From Agromyces mangrovi (GTDB taxonomy: Bacteria > Actinomycetota > Actinomycetes > Actinomycetales > Microbacteriaceae), in contig NZ_AP027737.1 in NCBI RefSeq assembly GCF_030296695.1, positions 248,001-312,000 of the forward strand: DNA of 64,000 nt. The letters run 5' to 3'. The notes beneath the pieces are model-generated. The model was not told the DNA's origin, made no database searches, and saw nothing but the letters and a program-made list of their open reading frames with translations. Made by a program: the position numbers and the translations under genes. Within the stretch, counting starts at the first letter, position 1. The number at the start of each line of letters is the position of its first letter. Positions 48,188 to 56,632 of the stretch are shown in pieces.

Positions 48188-49117
48188 TCAGAACCCCGCC
48201 TGCAGCACGAGCAGACCCGGGTACACCGCGAACGCCACCGTGACCGGCAGGATCATGAACACCAGCGGTACGAGCATGGCGATCTCCTTGCGCCCGGCCA
48301 GCTCGATGAGGGCGCGGGATGCCTCGCCGCGGACATCTCCGGCAAGCGCTCGGAGCACCTCTGCGGTCGGCACGCCGCGTTCCATCGCGGCGACGACCTG
48401 CGAGATGCACCGGTCGAGCGCCGGGTCGTCGAGCGCTGCGGAGAGGTCGCGCAGAGCGCGTGCGAGCGGCACGCCGGCGTACACCGACGTCACGACCCCC
48501 GCGAACTCCCCGGGCAGCACGCCCGTGCCCACCCGCGAGACCCGCGTGATCGCGTCGAGCATCGACTCGCCCGCGGTGATGCTGAGGGTCAGGAACTCGA
48601 GCACGGTGGGCAGCTCGCTCGCGAGGCGGCGCATGCGGCGCTTCGCGCGCCACTCGAGCAGTTGCTGCGGTGCGAGCGCACCGGCTGCGGCGGCGATGAT
48701 CGGCAGCACGATCCGCGCCACGGGCGGCAGGCCCGACAGGCCCGGGAGCAGCACCACCGCTGCGACGGCCACGACACCCGCGCCGACGGCGGCGACCAGC
48801 TGCTGGAGCCGGAACTGCTCGCGCGTCGTGGCGAGGCCGGCCTGGCGGGCGCGTCGCGTGATCTGGGCGTCGTCGCCGAACACGAGCGCCGTCGCCCGCA
48901 GTGCCGACGCCACCGCCGGGCCGAACAGGCCCGCGAGCACCGCGGTCGGGTCGCCGCGGTCGCGGTGCACGACCGCGTGGGCCTCGGGCGAGACGTCGAG
49001 CACGTAGGGTGCCACGCGATCGATCGCGCGTGGCCGGCTCCAGCTCGGCAGCGCCGCGAGCAGGCACCACAGCCCGATGCCGAGGCAGGCGCCGAGGGCG
49101 ACGGATGCCGCGCTCAC
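48188..49117 (-). CDS. tadC: type II secretion F/TadC family protein
   Basis: A 309-residue inner-membrane platform protein of the Tad pilus. GspF-type domain with spans near 5-22, 105-145 and 275-300, and the helices RRARQAGL and ELPTVLEFLTLSITAGESMLDAI. GTG 49117 overlaps the tadB stop by 4 bases. Confidence 0.88.
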   Translation of the reverse strand: MSAASVALGACLGIGLWCLLAALPSWSRPRAIDRVAPYVLDVSPEAHAVVHRDRGDPTAVLAGLFGPAVASALRATALVFGDDAQITRRARQAGLATTREQFRLQQLVAAVGAGVVAVAAVVLLPGLSGLPPVARIVLPIIAAAAGALAPQQLLEWRAKRRMRRLASELPTVLEFLTLSITAGESMLDAITRVSRVGTGVLPGEFAGVVTSVYAGVPLARALRDLSAALDDPALDRCISQVVAAMERGVPTAEVLRALAGDVRGEASRALIELAGRKEIAMLVPLVFMILPVTVAFAVYPGLLVLQAGF

Positions 49118-49989
49118 GCGAACCACCGCCCCTCTTCCGGCAGCCGCCCGAGGCCGAGCATCAACCGGTAGGCGACCACGCTCACGCCCAGCCCGATCGC
49201 GATCAGCGCGAATCCGGCAGGGGTGTTGTATGCCGCGATCGCCTCGGGCCGCGTCGACAGGATGAGCAGGAGCAGCCACGGCGCGCAGACCCCGAGGCGG
49301 GCGGCGTTGCGCACCCACCCCTGCCGGGCGGAGACCTCGGCGCGCAGCGCGGCATCCGACCGCAGGTAGGCGGACAGTGCGCGCAACGTGGGAGTCAGTT
49401 CGGTGCCGCCCACCTCGCGCGCCATGCGCAGCGTCTCGATGATGCGGTCGGCGACGGGGTCGGCGAGCGTCGCCTTCAACCGGTCGAGCGAGCCTGCGAA
49501 GTTCGCGGTCTCCCGCCAGTCTCGGCGGAACTCGGCGAACGCGGTGCGCATCGGGGCCGGGCCGACGTCCGCGAGCGCCGACACCGCGTCGGGCAGCGAC
49601 ATGCCGGCGCGCACGGCCGAGACGAGGTGATCGACGAGGTCGGGCCATGCCGACCGGTGGGCGGCGCGACGCGCGACCAGTCGCTGGCGCACGAGCACCC
49701 ACGGGAGGGTCAGCGCGGCGACCGCGACTGCTGCCGCGAGTGCGACCACCCCCGAGATCGCGAGCACCACGGCTCCGCCGACGACGGCGAACACGAGCGA
49801 CATGACCACGAGCAGGGTCGGCGACACGCCCGGGAGTCCCGCGGCGGCGAGCGTGCCGCGCAGGCGTGACGTCCGGCCGGCTCCGGGCGACGGCGTGACG
49901 TCAGCGCGGCGCGGCCACAGCCAGGGCGACGCGCAGAGCAGGAGGCCCACGCCGAGCACGCCGCCGAGGGCGCCCGCGGCCGCGGTCAC
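49114..49989 (-). CDS. tadB: type II secretion F/TadB family protein
   Basis: A 291-residue platform protein, partner of TadC in anchoring the pilus motor. It has GspF-type sequence WPDLVDHLVSAVRAGMSLPDAV and spans near 5-20, 60-110 and 235-275. GTG 49989 overlaps the tadA stop by 4 bases, so tadA, tadB and tadC are translationally coupled. Confidence 0.88.
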   Translation of the reverse strand: MTAAAGALGGVLGVGLLLCASPWLWPRRADVTPSPGAGRTSRLRGTLAAAGLPGVSPTLLVVMSLVFAVVGGAVVLAISGVVALAAAVAVAALTLPWVLVRQRLVARRAAHRSAWPDLVDHLVSAVRAGMSLPDAVSALADVGPAPMRTAFAEFRRDWRETANFAGSLDRLKATLADPVADRIIETLRMAREVGGTELTPTLRALSAYLRSDAALRAEVSARQGWVRNAARLGVCAPWLLLLILSTRPEAIAAYNTPAGFALIAIGLGVSVVAYRLMLGLGRLPEEGRWFA

Positions 49990-51215
49990 GCCACGTCTCG
50001 CAGCGTCGCCGCGAGATCGATGCCGACCGCGTCGAACTTGCGCCGGCTCGGGGTGGCGCCCGGCACGACGTCGAGCCGCCCGTCGGCGCGGGCGAACACC
50101 GACCGGACCTCGATCCGGCCGTCGGCGCCGATGCCGTCCGGCGCCGCGATCTCGGCGACGTGCCGCGACCCGTCGGCGCCGAGGCTCGTGTGCACGACCA
50201 GGTCGATGCTCGAGGCGACGGTCGGCACGACGAAGGCTGCGTCGATGTTGCGGCCGGCGAGCAGGGGCAGCGTACACAGCTTGAGCAGCGCGTCGGCGGC
50301 GCTGTTGGCATGGATCGTGCACATTCCCGGCACGCCGGAGTTGAGCGCGATGAGCAGGTCGAGGCTCTCCGCCTCGCGCACCTCGCCGACCACGAGCCGG
50401 TCCGGGCGCATCCGCAGCGACTCCTTCACGAGGCGGCGCAAAGAGATCTCGCCGCCGCCCTCGAGGTTCGCCTGGCGGCACTGCAACGACACGACATCAC
50501 GCGCGTCGAGGTCGAGCTCGAAGGTCTCCTCGACGGTGACGATGCGCTCAGCGGGGCGCACCCGGCCGAGCAGCGCGCCGAGCATCGTCGTCTTGCCGCT
50601 GTGCGTCGGACCGGAGACGAGGATGTTGAGGCCCGCGCGCACGCTCGCATCGAGGAAGTCCGCCGCATGCCGAGTGAGGCTGCCCGACTCGACGAGGTCG
50701 TGCAGGTCGCGGATGCGACGGTGGAACTTTCGGATGTTCACGGCCCAGTGCCGACGGGTCACGTCCGGGATCGCGACGTGCAGGCGCGAGCCATCGGGCA
50801 GGGAAGCGTCGACGAACGGCGAGCTCAGGTCGACTCGGCGGCCGGATGCCCGGAGCATCCGCTCGACCAGTTCGCGCACGTCCTGCTCGGAGAGCACCAA
50901 CGAGGTGAGCTCGCTGACGCCGTTCCGGGCGACGAAGACGCGGGTCGGCCCGTTGATCCAGATCTCCTCGACCGTGTCGTCGTCGAGCAGCGGCTGGATC
51001 GCGCCGAGACCGGTGAGTGCCGCGACGACCTCGCGCGTGGCCTCGCGCTCGTCGACATCGACCAGACGACCGCGCGCGAGCAGGTCCTCGCTGCGGCGCC
51101 GGATCTCGTCGCGCGCATACCGCTCCGCGACCGCCGCGTCCTGCGAGAGATCGACGCCGTCGCGCAGCACGCGGGCCCGCACCTGCTCGGTGATCGTGCG
51201 GACGGCATCGGACAT
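49986..51215 (-). CDS. tadA: CpaF/TadA-family pilus assembly ATPase
   Basis: A 409-residue hexameric motor ATPase for pilus assembly. Walker A is SGPTHSGKTT near residue 205, the Asp box VTVEETFELDLD, Walker B RPDRLVVGEVR with the catalytic glutamate, and the His box CTIHAN. It drives Flp pilus extension. ATG 51215 is chosen because the family begins near there; the frame to 51539 overlaps the SHOCT gene. No TadZ or prepilin peptidase gene is near. Confidence 0.93.
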   Translation of the reverse strand: MSDAVRTITEQVRARVLRDGVDLSQDAAVAERYARDEIRRRSEDLLARGRLVDVDEREATREVVAALTGLGAIQPLLDDDTVEEIWINGPTRVFVARNGVSELTSLVLSEQDVRELVERMLRASGRRVDLSSPFVDASLPDGSRLHVAIPDVTRRHWAVNIRKFHRRIRDLHDLVESGSLTRHAADFLDASVRAGLNILVSGPTHSGKTTMLGALLGRVRPAERIVTVEETFELDLDARDVVSLQCRQANLEGGGEISLRRLVKESLRMRPDRLVVGEVREAESLDLLIALNSGVPGMCTIHANSAADALLKLCTLPLLAGRNIDAAFVVPTVASSIDLVVHTSLGADGSRHVAEIAAPDGIGADGRIEVRSVFARADGRLDVVPGATPSRRKFDAVGIDLAATLRDVA

Positions 51216-51286
51216 GCGCAACAGTGTGGACGAGACGGTCCGCGCGCGTCGGCGTTGTCCACATGGGCGGCGCACGCCCGCCGGCG

Positions 51287-51562
51287 CTACAGCCTGCCGA
51301 GGATCTCGGCCTTCTTCGCCTCGAACTCCTCGGGCGTGATGATGCCCTGGTCGCGGAGGTCGGCGAGTTCGCGGAGCAGCGTCGTCGAGGCGGCGGGCTT
51401 CGGGGCATCGGCGCCGTGGAAGGCGGGGCCGGGCACAGGCCGGCTCGACGACCGCACGGCCCAGAGCACGAGCGCGACGAGCCCGCCGATCACCAACAGG
51501 ATCACGACGACGATCACGATGAATGCGAGGACGTTCCATCCCATCAGGCTGTTGCCGTACAT
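51287..51562 (-). CDS. SHOCT-domain membrane protein
   Basis: A 91-residue protein with one N-terminal span (about 8-35: VLAFIVIVVVILLVIGGLV) and a C-terminal SHOCT motif LLRELADLRDQGIITPEEFEAKKAEIL, a short helix pair of unknown binding role. TAGCCT ends 6 bases before the ATG, giving a leaderless start. Confidence 0.85.
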   Translation of the reverse strand: MYGNSLMGWNVLAFIVIVVVILLVIGGLVALVLWAVRSSSRPVPGPAFHGADAPKPAASTTLLRELADLRDQGIITPEEFEAKKAEILGRL

Positions 51563-51635
51563 ACGCTCAGGCTACGCCGCACGCGCATGAGGTCGAGGTT
51601 GATCGTGCCGCCCCGCCTAGACTGTCCACGCACTC

Positions 51636-51717
51636 GCGGGAGTGGTGAAACCGGTAGACACGCAGGATTTAGGTTCCTGTGCCTTCGGGCGTGTGGGTTC
51701 GAGTCCCACCTTCCGCA
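51636..51717 (+). tRNA. tRNA-Leu(TAG)
   Basis: An 82-base cloverleaf with a long variable arm. Acceptor GCGGGAG pairs with CTTCCGC; the anticodon stem CAGGA/TCCTG encloses TTTAGGT with anticodon TAG, which reads CTA. T-arm GGGTTCGAGTCCC. CCA is not encoded. TAGACT at 51618-51623 is a likely -10. Confidence 0.97.
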
Positions 51718-51730
51718 CGAAAGTGCGGCG

Positions 51731-52261
51731 CTATCGTCGCCGGGCAGGGTCGAGCTTCGGCGACATCGACGCGTCGCCCGAGCGCAGCATCGCGGCGACC
51801 GGGCGCGACGACAGCGCGAGCATGCGGGCGAGTCCGCGCCGGCCCGAGCGGCGGGCGATCGATGGAGCGACCTGCGCGGGAATCTGCGCGAGCGCCGGCA
51901 GCGGGCGCACGAACGCGGTCACCTCGCTGATGCGACCGTCGGGCGCGAACCTCAGCAGCTGGGCGTCCTGCCCCTCGACGCCCGCGATCGTGAAGTCGAA
52001 GACGACGAGACGCGTGTCTCCCGAGCCTGTTCGTGTGCTGCAACGCACGTGGTCGAACTGCGCGAACGTCGCGGTCGCCATCTCCTCGACGTCGGCGCGG
52101 GTGCGGTACTCGAAGGCGGCGGTCGACGCCGACCGGAACACGACGTCGTCGACGAGGCACTGCGCATAGGACGCCGAGTCGCCGGCCTCGACGGCCGCGA
52201 CGAATCGGTCGAGCGTCGGCTCGATCACGCCCGGGTCGATGGTGCTCGACTCATCGGTCAT
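51731..52261 (-). CDS. SnoaL/NTF2-like protein
   Basis: A 176-residue protein whose first 120 residues fit the cone-shaped NTF2/SnoaL-like fold: DRFVAAVEAGDSASYAQCLVDDVVFRS, then ADVEEMATATFAQF and TRLVVFDFTI..GQDAQLLRFAPDGRISEV. The tail is basic. Enzymatic or binding role unknown. It follows the neighbouring hypothetical gene by 8 bases, so they are probably co-transcribed. Confidence 0.7.
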   Translation of the reverse strand: MTDESSTIDPGVIEPTLDRFVAAVEAGDSASYAQCLVDDVVFRSASTAAFEYRTRADVEEMATATFAQFDHVRCSTRTGSGDTRLVVFDFTIAGVEGQDAQLLRFAPDGRISEVTAFVRPLPALAQIPAQVAPSIARRSGRRGLARMLALSSRPVAAMLRSGDASMSPKLDPARRR

Positions 52262-52269
52262 GTGCGCTC

Positions 52270-52881
52270 CTACGAGCTGGGGTCGACGCGTTCGCTCGCG
52301 AACGCGCGCAGTGCCGGCACGCGGGGCGCGTGCACCCAGAGGCGGCCGCCCGCGTCGGGCGTCTCGGTGCCCGAGACGAGGTACGCGTCGGCCCCGAGCT
52401 CCTCGAGCAGCGGCAGCAGGCCGCGCGACTTCGACTCGGTGAGGTGGCCGATGCGGCGACGGCGGCCGTAGACCGCGACGAGGTGCGGGTGGTGCAGCGG
52501 GTCGCGCTCGCGCACCAGCAGGTACGAGTCGGCGGTGTGCGCGTCGACCTCGTCGTGCGGCACATGGCGCTCGACGGAGGAGATGCGCAGGCGCGCCGCG
52601 GGCAGGTCGCGCAGGTCGACGACGTGCTCGGGCTCGGGCAGCAGCCGCACCGTCAGGGGCGGCAGGCCGTGCTCGGCCGCGTACTCACGCGCCCGTTCGC
52701 GGGCCGCCCGCTCGGCGTCGAGGTCGGCCACCCAGGTGAGGAAGATCTCCGACGTGGTCGGCACCTCGTGAGCGGGCGCCTCCACGGGTTCGGGCGGCAC
52801 CACCGCCTCGGGGCTCGCACTCGGCTCGGTCTGCTGCGGGGTCGGCTTCGACCGCCCGAAGAGTCGCTCCACGAGGCTCAT
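52270..52881 (-). CDS. hypothetical protein with HIRAN-like C-terminus
   Basis: A 203-residue soluble protein with a Pro/Glu-rich N-terminus (about 10-45) and a C-terminal part (about 95-200) with SYLLVRERDPLHHPHLVAVYGRRRRIGHLTE and LLEELGADAYLVSG that recalls the HIRAN fold. The function is unknown. TAGGTT ends 6 bases before the ATG, so the start is leaderless and well set. Confidence 0.7.
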   Translation of the reverse strand: MSLVERLFGRSKPTPQQTEPSASPEAVVPPEPVEAPAHEVPTTSEIFLTWVADLDAERAARERAREYAAEHGLPPLTVRLLPEPEHVVDLRDLPAARLRISSVERHVPHDEVDAHTADSYLLVRERDPLHHPHLVAVYGRRRRIGHLTESKSRGLLPLLEELGADAYLVSGTETPDAGGRLWVHAPRVPALRAFASERVDPSS

Positions 52882-52937
52882 GCCCAGAACCTAGCGGGCC
52901 GACGGGTCCGGCGGGGCCGACCACGCCGACATGTGAG

Positions 52938-53807
52938 TCATCCTCGGGGCGGACCTACCGCGATGCGCGCCCGCGCGGCATCTGCCACCCGCTCCTCGGG
53001 CACCGACCAGTCGGCTTCGAGCCACCACGTCGCACCGGCCTCGGCCCACGGGCGCACGATCGCGGCGTCCGCCGCCGCATCCGTGCCGGAGGTGCGGCCC
53101 TCCTGCACCACGTCGAACGGCCGCTCGGCGAGGCCGAGCCGCTCGCGTTCCGCGCGCAGCCACGCGATCGCCTCCGCCGCGACCTCGGGCGTGTAGGCGG
53201 CCGCCTGCTGCTCGGCATCGACGACGGATGCCCCGGGCGGCGCGTAGTTCGGAATCCAGCCGTCGTACTTCGCGACCCGTCGCATCGACTTCATGCGCGG
53301 CCACACGCCCACGACCCAGGTGGGGATGCGAGGCCGCTGCACGGTCGGCGCGGGCAGCATCGTCTCGGTGCGCGCCGCACGGTAGTGCCGCCCGTCGTAG
53401 TCGAACGGCTCGCCCCGCCACAGGTGGTCGAGCATGTCGAGGCCCTCGTCGAGCAGCTCGGCGCGGGTGTGCCGACCCGGGTCGTCCTCGAAGATCCAGA
53501 ACCGTTGCTCCACTTCCTGCGGCACGCCGAGGCCGACCGACAGCACCGTGCGCCCGCCCGAGAGCGCGTCGACCGTCGCGGTCTGGCTCGCGAGCTCCCA
53601 CGGCCGCCGACGCGGCAACGGCGTCAGCATCGTGCCGAGACGGATGCGCTCGGTGCGCATCGCGGCCGCGGCGAGCACCGACCACGGGTCGGTCGCCCAG
53701 ATGCCCTCCCAGACGAACATGGCGTCCCACCCGTGCTGCTCGATGAGCGGCGCGAGCTCGACGGCGAGGTTCGGGTCCGACCCGGTGACGACGAATCCGT
53801 AGCGCAT
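52938..53807 (-). CDS. LLM-class oxidoreductase
   Basis: A 289-residue luciferase-like monooxygenase/F420-dependent reductase. It has MFVWEGIWATDPWSVLAAAAMRTERIRLGTMLTPLPRRRPWELASQTATVDALSGGR with VLSVGLG. Cofactor could be FMN or F420. TACCTT ends 6 bases before ATG 53807, and a longer frame to 54635 is a shadow across the divergent heme oxygenase. It is divergent from that gene. Confidence 0.85.
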   Translation of the reverse strand: MRYGFVVTGSDPNLAVELAPLIEQHGWDAMFVWEGIWATDPWSVLAAAAMRTERIRLGTMLTPLPRRRPWELASQTATVDALSGGRTVLSVGLGVPQEVEQRFWIFEDDPGRHTRAELLDEGLDMLDHLWRGEPFDYDGRHYRAARTETMLPAPTVQRPRIPTWVVGVWPRMKSMRRVAKYDGWIPNYAPPGASVVDAEQQAAAYTPEVAAEAIAWLRAERERLGLAERPFDVVQEGRTSGTDAAADAAIVRPWAEAGATWWLEADWSVPEERVADAARARIAVGPPRG

Positions 53808-53879
53808 GCGCCGAAGGTACCGCGAGCCTCCCACAGGCATCCGACCCGAACCCTTGCGGGCGCCGGGCCCGCGCCGTAC

Positions 53880-53898
53880 GTTGGTTAGGCAACCCTTA
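53880..53898. promoter_or_regulatory. DtxR/IdeR-like iron box
   Basis: GTTGGTTAGGCAACCCTTA shares 14 of 19 bases with TTAGGTTAGGCTAACCTAA, the consensus for iron-dependent repressors, and lies 24 bases before the heme oxygenase gene, as known for hmuO in corynebacteria. It may overlap the -10 region. Confidence 0.55.
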
Positions 53899-53921
53899 CC
53901 CCCACGCGATCGGCCTCCCCC

Positions 53922-54566
53922 ATGACGAGCGACACCCTCACCGAAACGGCGCCGCTCGACGTTGCCGCCCTCATCCGCACCGCCTCGGCCGACGACCACA
54001 AGGCCGCCGAATCGCGCGGGTTCGTGACTCGGCTCATGGCGGGCGAACTCGACCTCGACGCCTACGCGCGCTACCTCGCGCAGCTCGCGTGGGTCTACGA
54101 GGCGCTCGAGGCCTGGGAGCCGCGCGCCGGTGACCCCGAGATCTTCGAGCCCGGACTCGCGCGCATGGCCGCCATCGAGTCCGACCTGGTCGCCCTCGGC
54201 GTCGCCGACCGCCGCACCACCCACCCGGCGCTGCCCGCGACCGCCGCATACGCCGCGCACCTGCGCGACATCGTCGGCCGCCACGACGTGGTCGAGTACC
54301 TCGCGCACCACTACACGCGCTACCTCGGCGACCTCTCGGGCGGGCAGGCCATCGCCGCACTCATCGCCCGTCACTACGGCGCGACCCCCGACCAGCTCGC
54401 GTTCTCCCGATTCGACGCGCTCGAGGCCCCGGTGCCGTTCAAGCGCCGCTACCGCGAGGGCATCAACGAACTGCGCCTGCCCGCGGCATCCGTCGACCGG
54501 CTCATCGCCGAGGTGCGCCGCTCGTTCGCGCTGAACAGCGCGGTGTTCGACGCGCTCGACGCCTGA
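53922..54566 (+). CDS. biliverdin-producing heme oxygenase
   Basis: A 214-residue helical enzyme of the HmuO type that opens heme to biliverdin, CO and iron. The proximal histidine is in ADDHKAAESRGF near residue 25, and the distal-helix motif is YLGDLSGGQAIAAL near 131-144. It supplies iron from heme under iron limitation. The DtxR-like box upstream suggests iron control. No heme-uptake genes are visible in the window. Confidence 0.93.
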   Translation: MTSDTLTETAPLDVAALIRTASADDHKAAESRGFVTRLMAGELDLDAYARYLAQLAWVYEALEAWEPRAGDPEIFEPGLARMAAIESDLVALGVADRRTTHPALPATAAYAAHLRDIVGRHDVVEYLAHHYTRYLGDLSGGQAIAALIARHYGATPDQLAFSRFDALEAPVPFKRRYREGINELRLPAASVDRLIAEVRRSFALNSAVFDALDA

Positions 54567-54715
54567 CCTGCACGCCGGCACTCCACCGCCGCGCACTGCC
54601 CCCTCTTCGGGGTTCTCCCCCGGCCCCGCACGCACTGGCCGCGGATAGACTTGACCCCACGCTTTTCCCGCCGCCGCAGCCGCCGCGCGAGGCCTGCCGA
54701 CTGGAGTCCACCCCG

Positions 54716-55489
54716 ATGAGCCCGACCGCGCTCCTCCCGTTCCTCGACCCGGAGACGATCATCGCCGCCGCCGGGCCCTGGGCACTGCTGGTCGTGTGCT
54801 TCATCGTGTTCGCCGAGACCGGCCTGCTCGTCGGCTTCCTACTGCCGGGCGACACGCTGCTCATCATCGCCGGGCTGCTCACGCACACGTCGATGGTGTT
54901 CGGCCTCGACATCTGGTGGGTGTGCCTCGCGATCGGGTTCGCCGCGTTCATCGGCGGCGAGGTGGGCTACCTCATCGGGCACAAGTTCGGCCCGAGCGTG
55001 TTCGAACGCAAGGAATCGGGCGTGTTCAGCGTGAAGAACGTCGAACGCACGAACGCGTTCTTCGAGCGCTTCGGCGCGATGGCCGTGATCCTCGCCCGGT
55101 TCGTGCCGGTCGTGCGCACGTTCACGCCCGTCGCCGCGGGCGTCGGCCACATGAACTACCGCAAGTACACGCTCTACAACTTCATCGGCGCCGTGATCTG
55201 GGGCGTCGGGCTCACCTACTTCGGGTACGCGATCGCGTACATCCCGTGGGTGGCTGACTTCGTGCGCGAGTACATCGACCTGATCCTGCTGGTCGCGATC
55301 GGACTCACCGCCATCGTCACGGGGTTCCACTACTGGCAGTCGTCGCGCATGGCGAAGCGCGCCGCCGCCGCGGGCGAGGACGTCGTCACCGACGAGTTCG
55401 AGGCGCGCGAGCTCGTGCTCGACCAGGAGACGCTCGAGCACGGCGGCCACCACGAGCACCCGCACCGCGACGACGACCGCCGCGACTGA
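54716..55489 (+). CDS. DedA-family membrane protein
   Basis: A 257-residue DedA/SNARE-associated protein with about five spans. The hallmark ETGLLVGFLLPGDTLL near residue 30, GGEVGYLIGHKFG and ARFVPVVRTFTPVAAGVGHMNYRKY are present. DedA proteins flip phospholipids or undecaprenyl phosphate and support proton balance. A His/Asp-rich tail (GGHHEHPHRDDDRRD) could bind metal. TAGACT at 54646-54651 is a possible -10; CTGGAG lies 10 bases before ATG. Confidence 0.92.
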   Translation: MSPTALLPFLDPETIIAAAGPWALLVVCFIVFAETGLLVGFLLPGDTLLIIAGLLTHTSMVFGLDIWWVCLAIGFAAFIGGEVGYLIGHKFGPSVFERKESGVFSVKNVERTNAFFERFGAMAVILARFVPVVRTFTPVAAGVGHMNYRKYTLYNFIGAVIWGVGLTYFGYAIAYIPWVADFVREYIDLILLVAIGLTAIVTGFHYWQSSRMAKRAAAAGEDVVTDEFEARELVLDQETLEHGGHHEHPHRDDDRRD

Positions 55490-55509
55490 CACTGCGCCGA
55501 GCGGTGGCG

Positions 55510-55556
55510 TTCGGCACGTCGAAGTCGGTACGGCACGTCGAGTTCGGCGTGCCGAA
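55510..55556. repeat. extragenic inverted/direct repeat cluster
   Basis: CGGCACGTCGA occurs at 55512 and 55531 (19-bp period); TTCGGCACG (55510-55518) is inverted as CGTGCCGAA (55548-55556); a further GGCACGTGA follows at about 55563. It lies between the DedA stop and the convergent CDF gene, with no gene in it. Confidence 0.65.
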
Positions 55557-55591
55557 CCGACCGGCACGTGACGCTGCGATTGGAGGCGGGC

Positions 55592-55617
55592 GAACGGATG
55601 CCCCGGAGCATCCGCTC
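55592..55617. terminator. hairpin from inverted CGGATGC copies between convergent genes
   Basis: GAACGGATGC (55592-55601) and GCATCCGCTC (55608-55617) pair over 9 of 10 positions with a 6-base loop. Placed between the convergent dedA-like and CDF genes. Confidence 0.6.
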
Positions 55618-56521
55618 AGGGGTGCTGCGCGCGCTCCTGGTGCCCGGCGGGTTCGAGCTGGAACGTCGAGTGGTCGACGTCGAAGTGCTCCGCGAGGCAT
55701 CCGCCGAGCTCCTCGAGCAGGGCGGATGCCCGGCCTTCGGCGAGCAGCTCGGGCTCGACGACGACGTGCGCCGTGAACACGTGCGACCCCGACGTGATGG
55801 CCCAGACGTGCACGTCGTGCACGTCGACGACGCCGGCCGTGCGCTGGATGTGGTCGCGGATCTCGGCGACCGACGTCTCCGCCGGCGCCGACTCGCTGAG
55901 CACCCGCATCACGTCGCGCAGCAGCAGGAGCGCGCGCGGCACGATGAGCGCGGCGATCACGAGCGACGCGATCGCATCGGCCGCGCCGAACCCGGTCAGC
56001 AGGATCACCCCCGCCGCGACGATCACGGCGATCGAGCCGAGCGTGTCGCCCAGCACCTCGAGGTACGCGCCGCGCATGTTGATCGACGACTTCGCGCCGG
56101 CGCGCAGCACGAGCAGCGCCGCGATGTTCGCGACGAGGCCGACGGTGGCGACGATCAGCATCGGCAGGCCGGCCGGCTCCGCGGCATCCGCTCGCAGCAG
56201 TCGCCCGACGGCCTCGACCGTGACCGACGCGGCGATCACGAGCAGGATCACCGAGTTCAGCAGCGCCGCGAACACCTCGACCCGCTGGTACCCGTAGGTC
56301 TGGCGGTCGGTCGCCGGGCGCCCGGCGACCACGACCGCGACGAGCGCGATGATCAGCCCGATGAGGTCGGAGAGCATGTGGCCCGCGTCGGCGAGCAGGG
56401 CGAGCGAGCCGCTGATCCAGGCGCCGACCACCTCGAGCACGAGCACGGACGCGACGATCGCGATCGCGATGCCCAGTCGGGTGCGATTCGCGTGGCGCGC
56501 GTGGTCGTGATCGTGTCCCAT
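55616..56521 (-). CDS. cation diffusion facilitator (CDF) metal exporter
   Basis: A 301-residue CDF protein with a His-rich start (GHDHDHARHAN), six spans and a cytoplasmic C-terminal domain. The metal sites are seen in LALLADAGHMLSDLIGL (HxxxD) and LEVLGDTLGSIAVI (DxxxD in the second pair, where zinc exporters often have HxxxD), with HVWAITSG in the C-terminal domain. It probably exports Zn2+ or a similar ion. ATG 56521 follows TACGCT by 7 bases (leaderless). Confidence 0.92.
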   Translation of the reverse strand: MGHDHDHARHANRTRLGIAIAIVASVLVLEVVGAWISGSLALLADAGHMLSDLIGLIIALVAVVVAGRPATDRQTYGYQRVEVFAALLNSVILLVIAASVTVEAVGRLLRADAAEPAGLPMLIVATVGLVANIAALLVLRAGAKSSINMRGAYLEVLGDTLGSIAVIVAAGVILLTGFGAADAIASLVIAALIVPRALLLLRDVMRVLSESAPAETSVAEIRDHIQRTAGVVDVHDVHVWAITSGSHVFTAHVVVEPELLAEGRASALLEELGGCLAEHFDVDHSTFQLEPAGHQERAQHP

Positions 56522-56632
56522 CACCCTCAGCGTAGGTGGGCGACGGATGCCTCGGAGACCGTGCGCGCAATCAGGAACGATTCGCGTTCTCAGCAATGCC
56601 TGCAGGTCGTGCAGGCGAGCGGCGGCGGGCGG

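Noticed and set aside
52938-54635. A 565-codon minus-strand frame joining the LLM oxidoreductase to upstream sequence
   Set aside because: The upstream part is antisense to heme oxygenase; a leaderless start at 53807 explains the gene.
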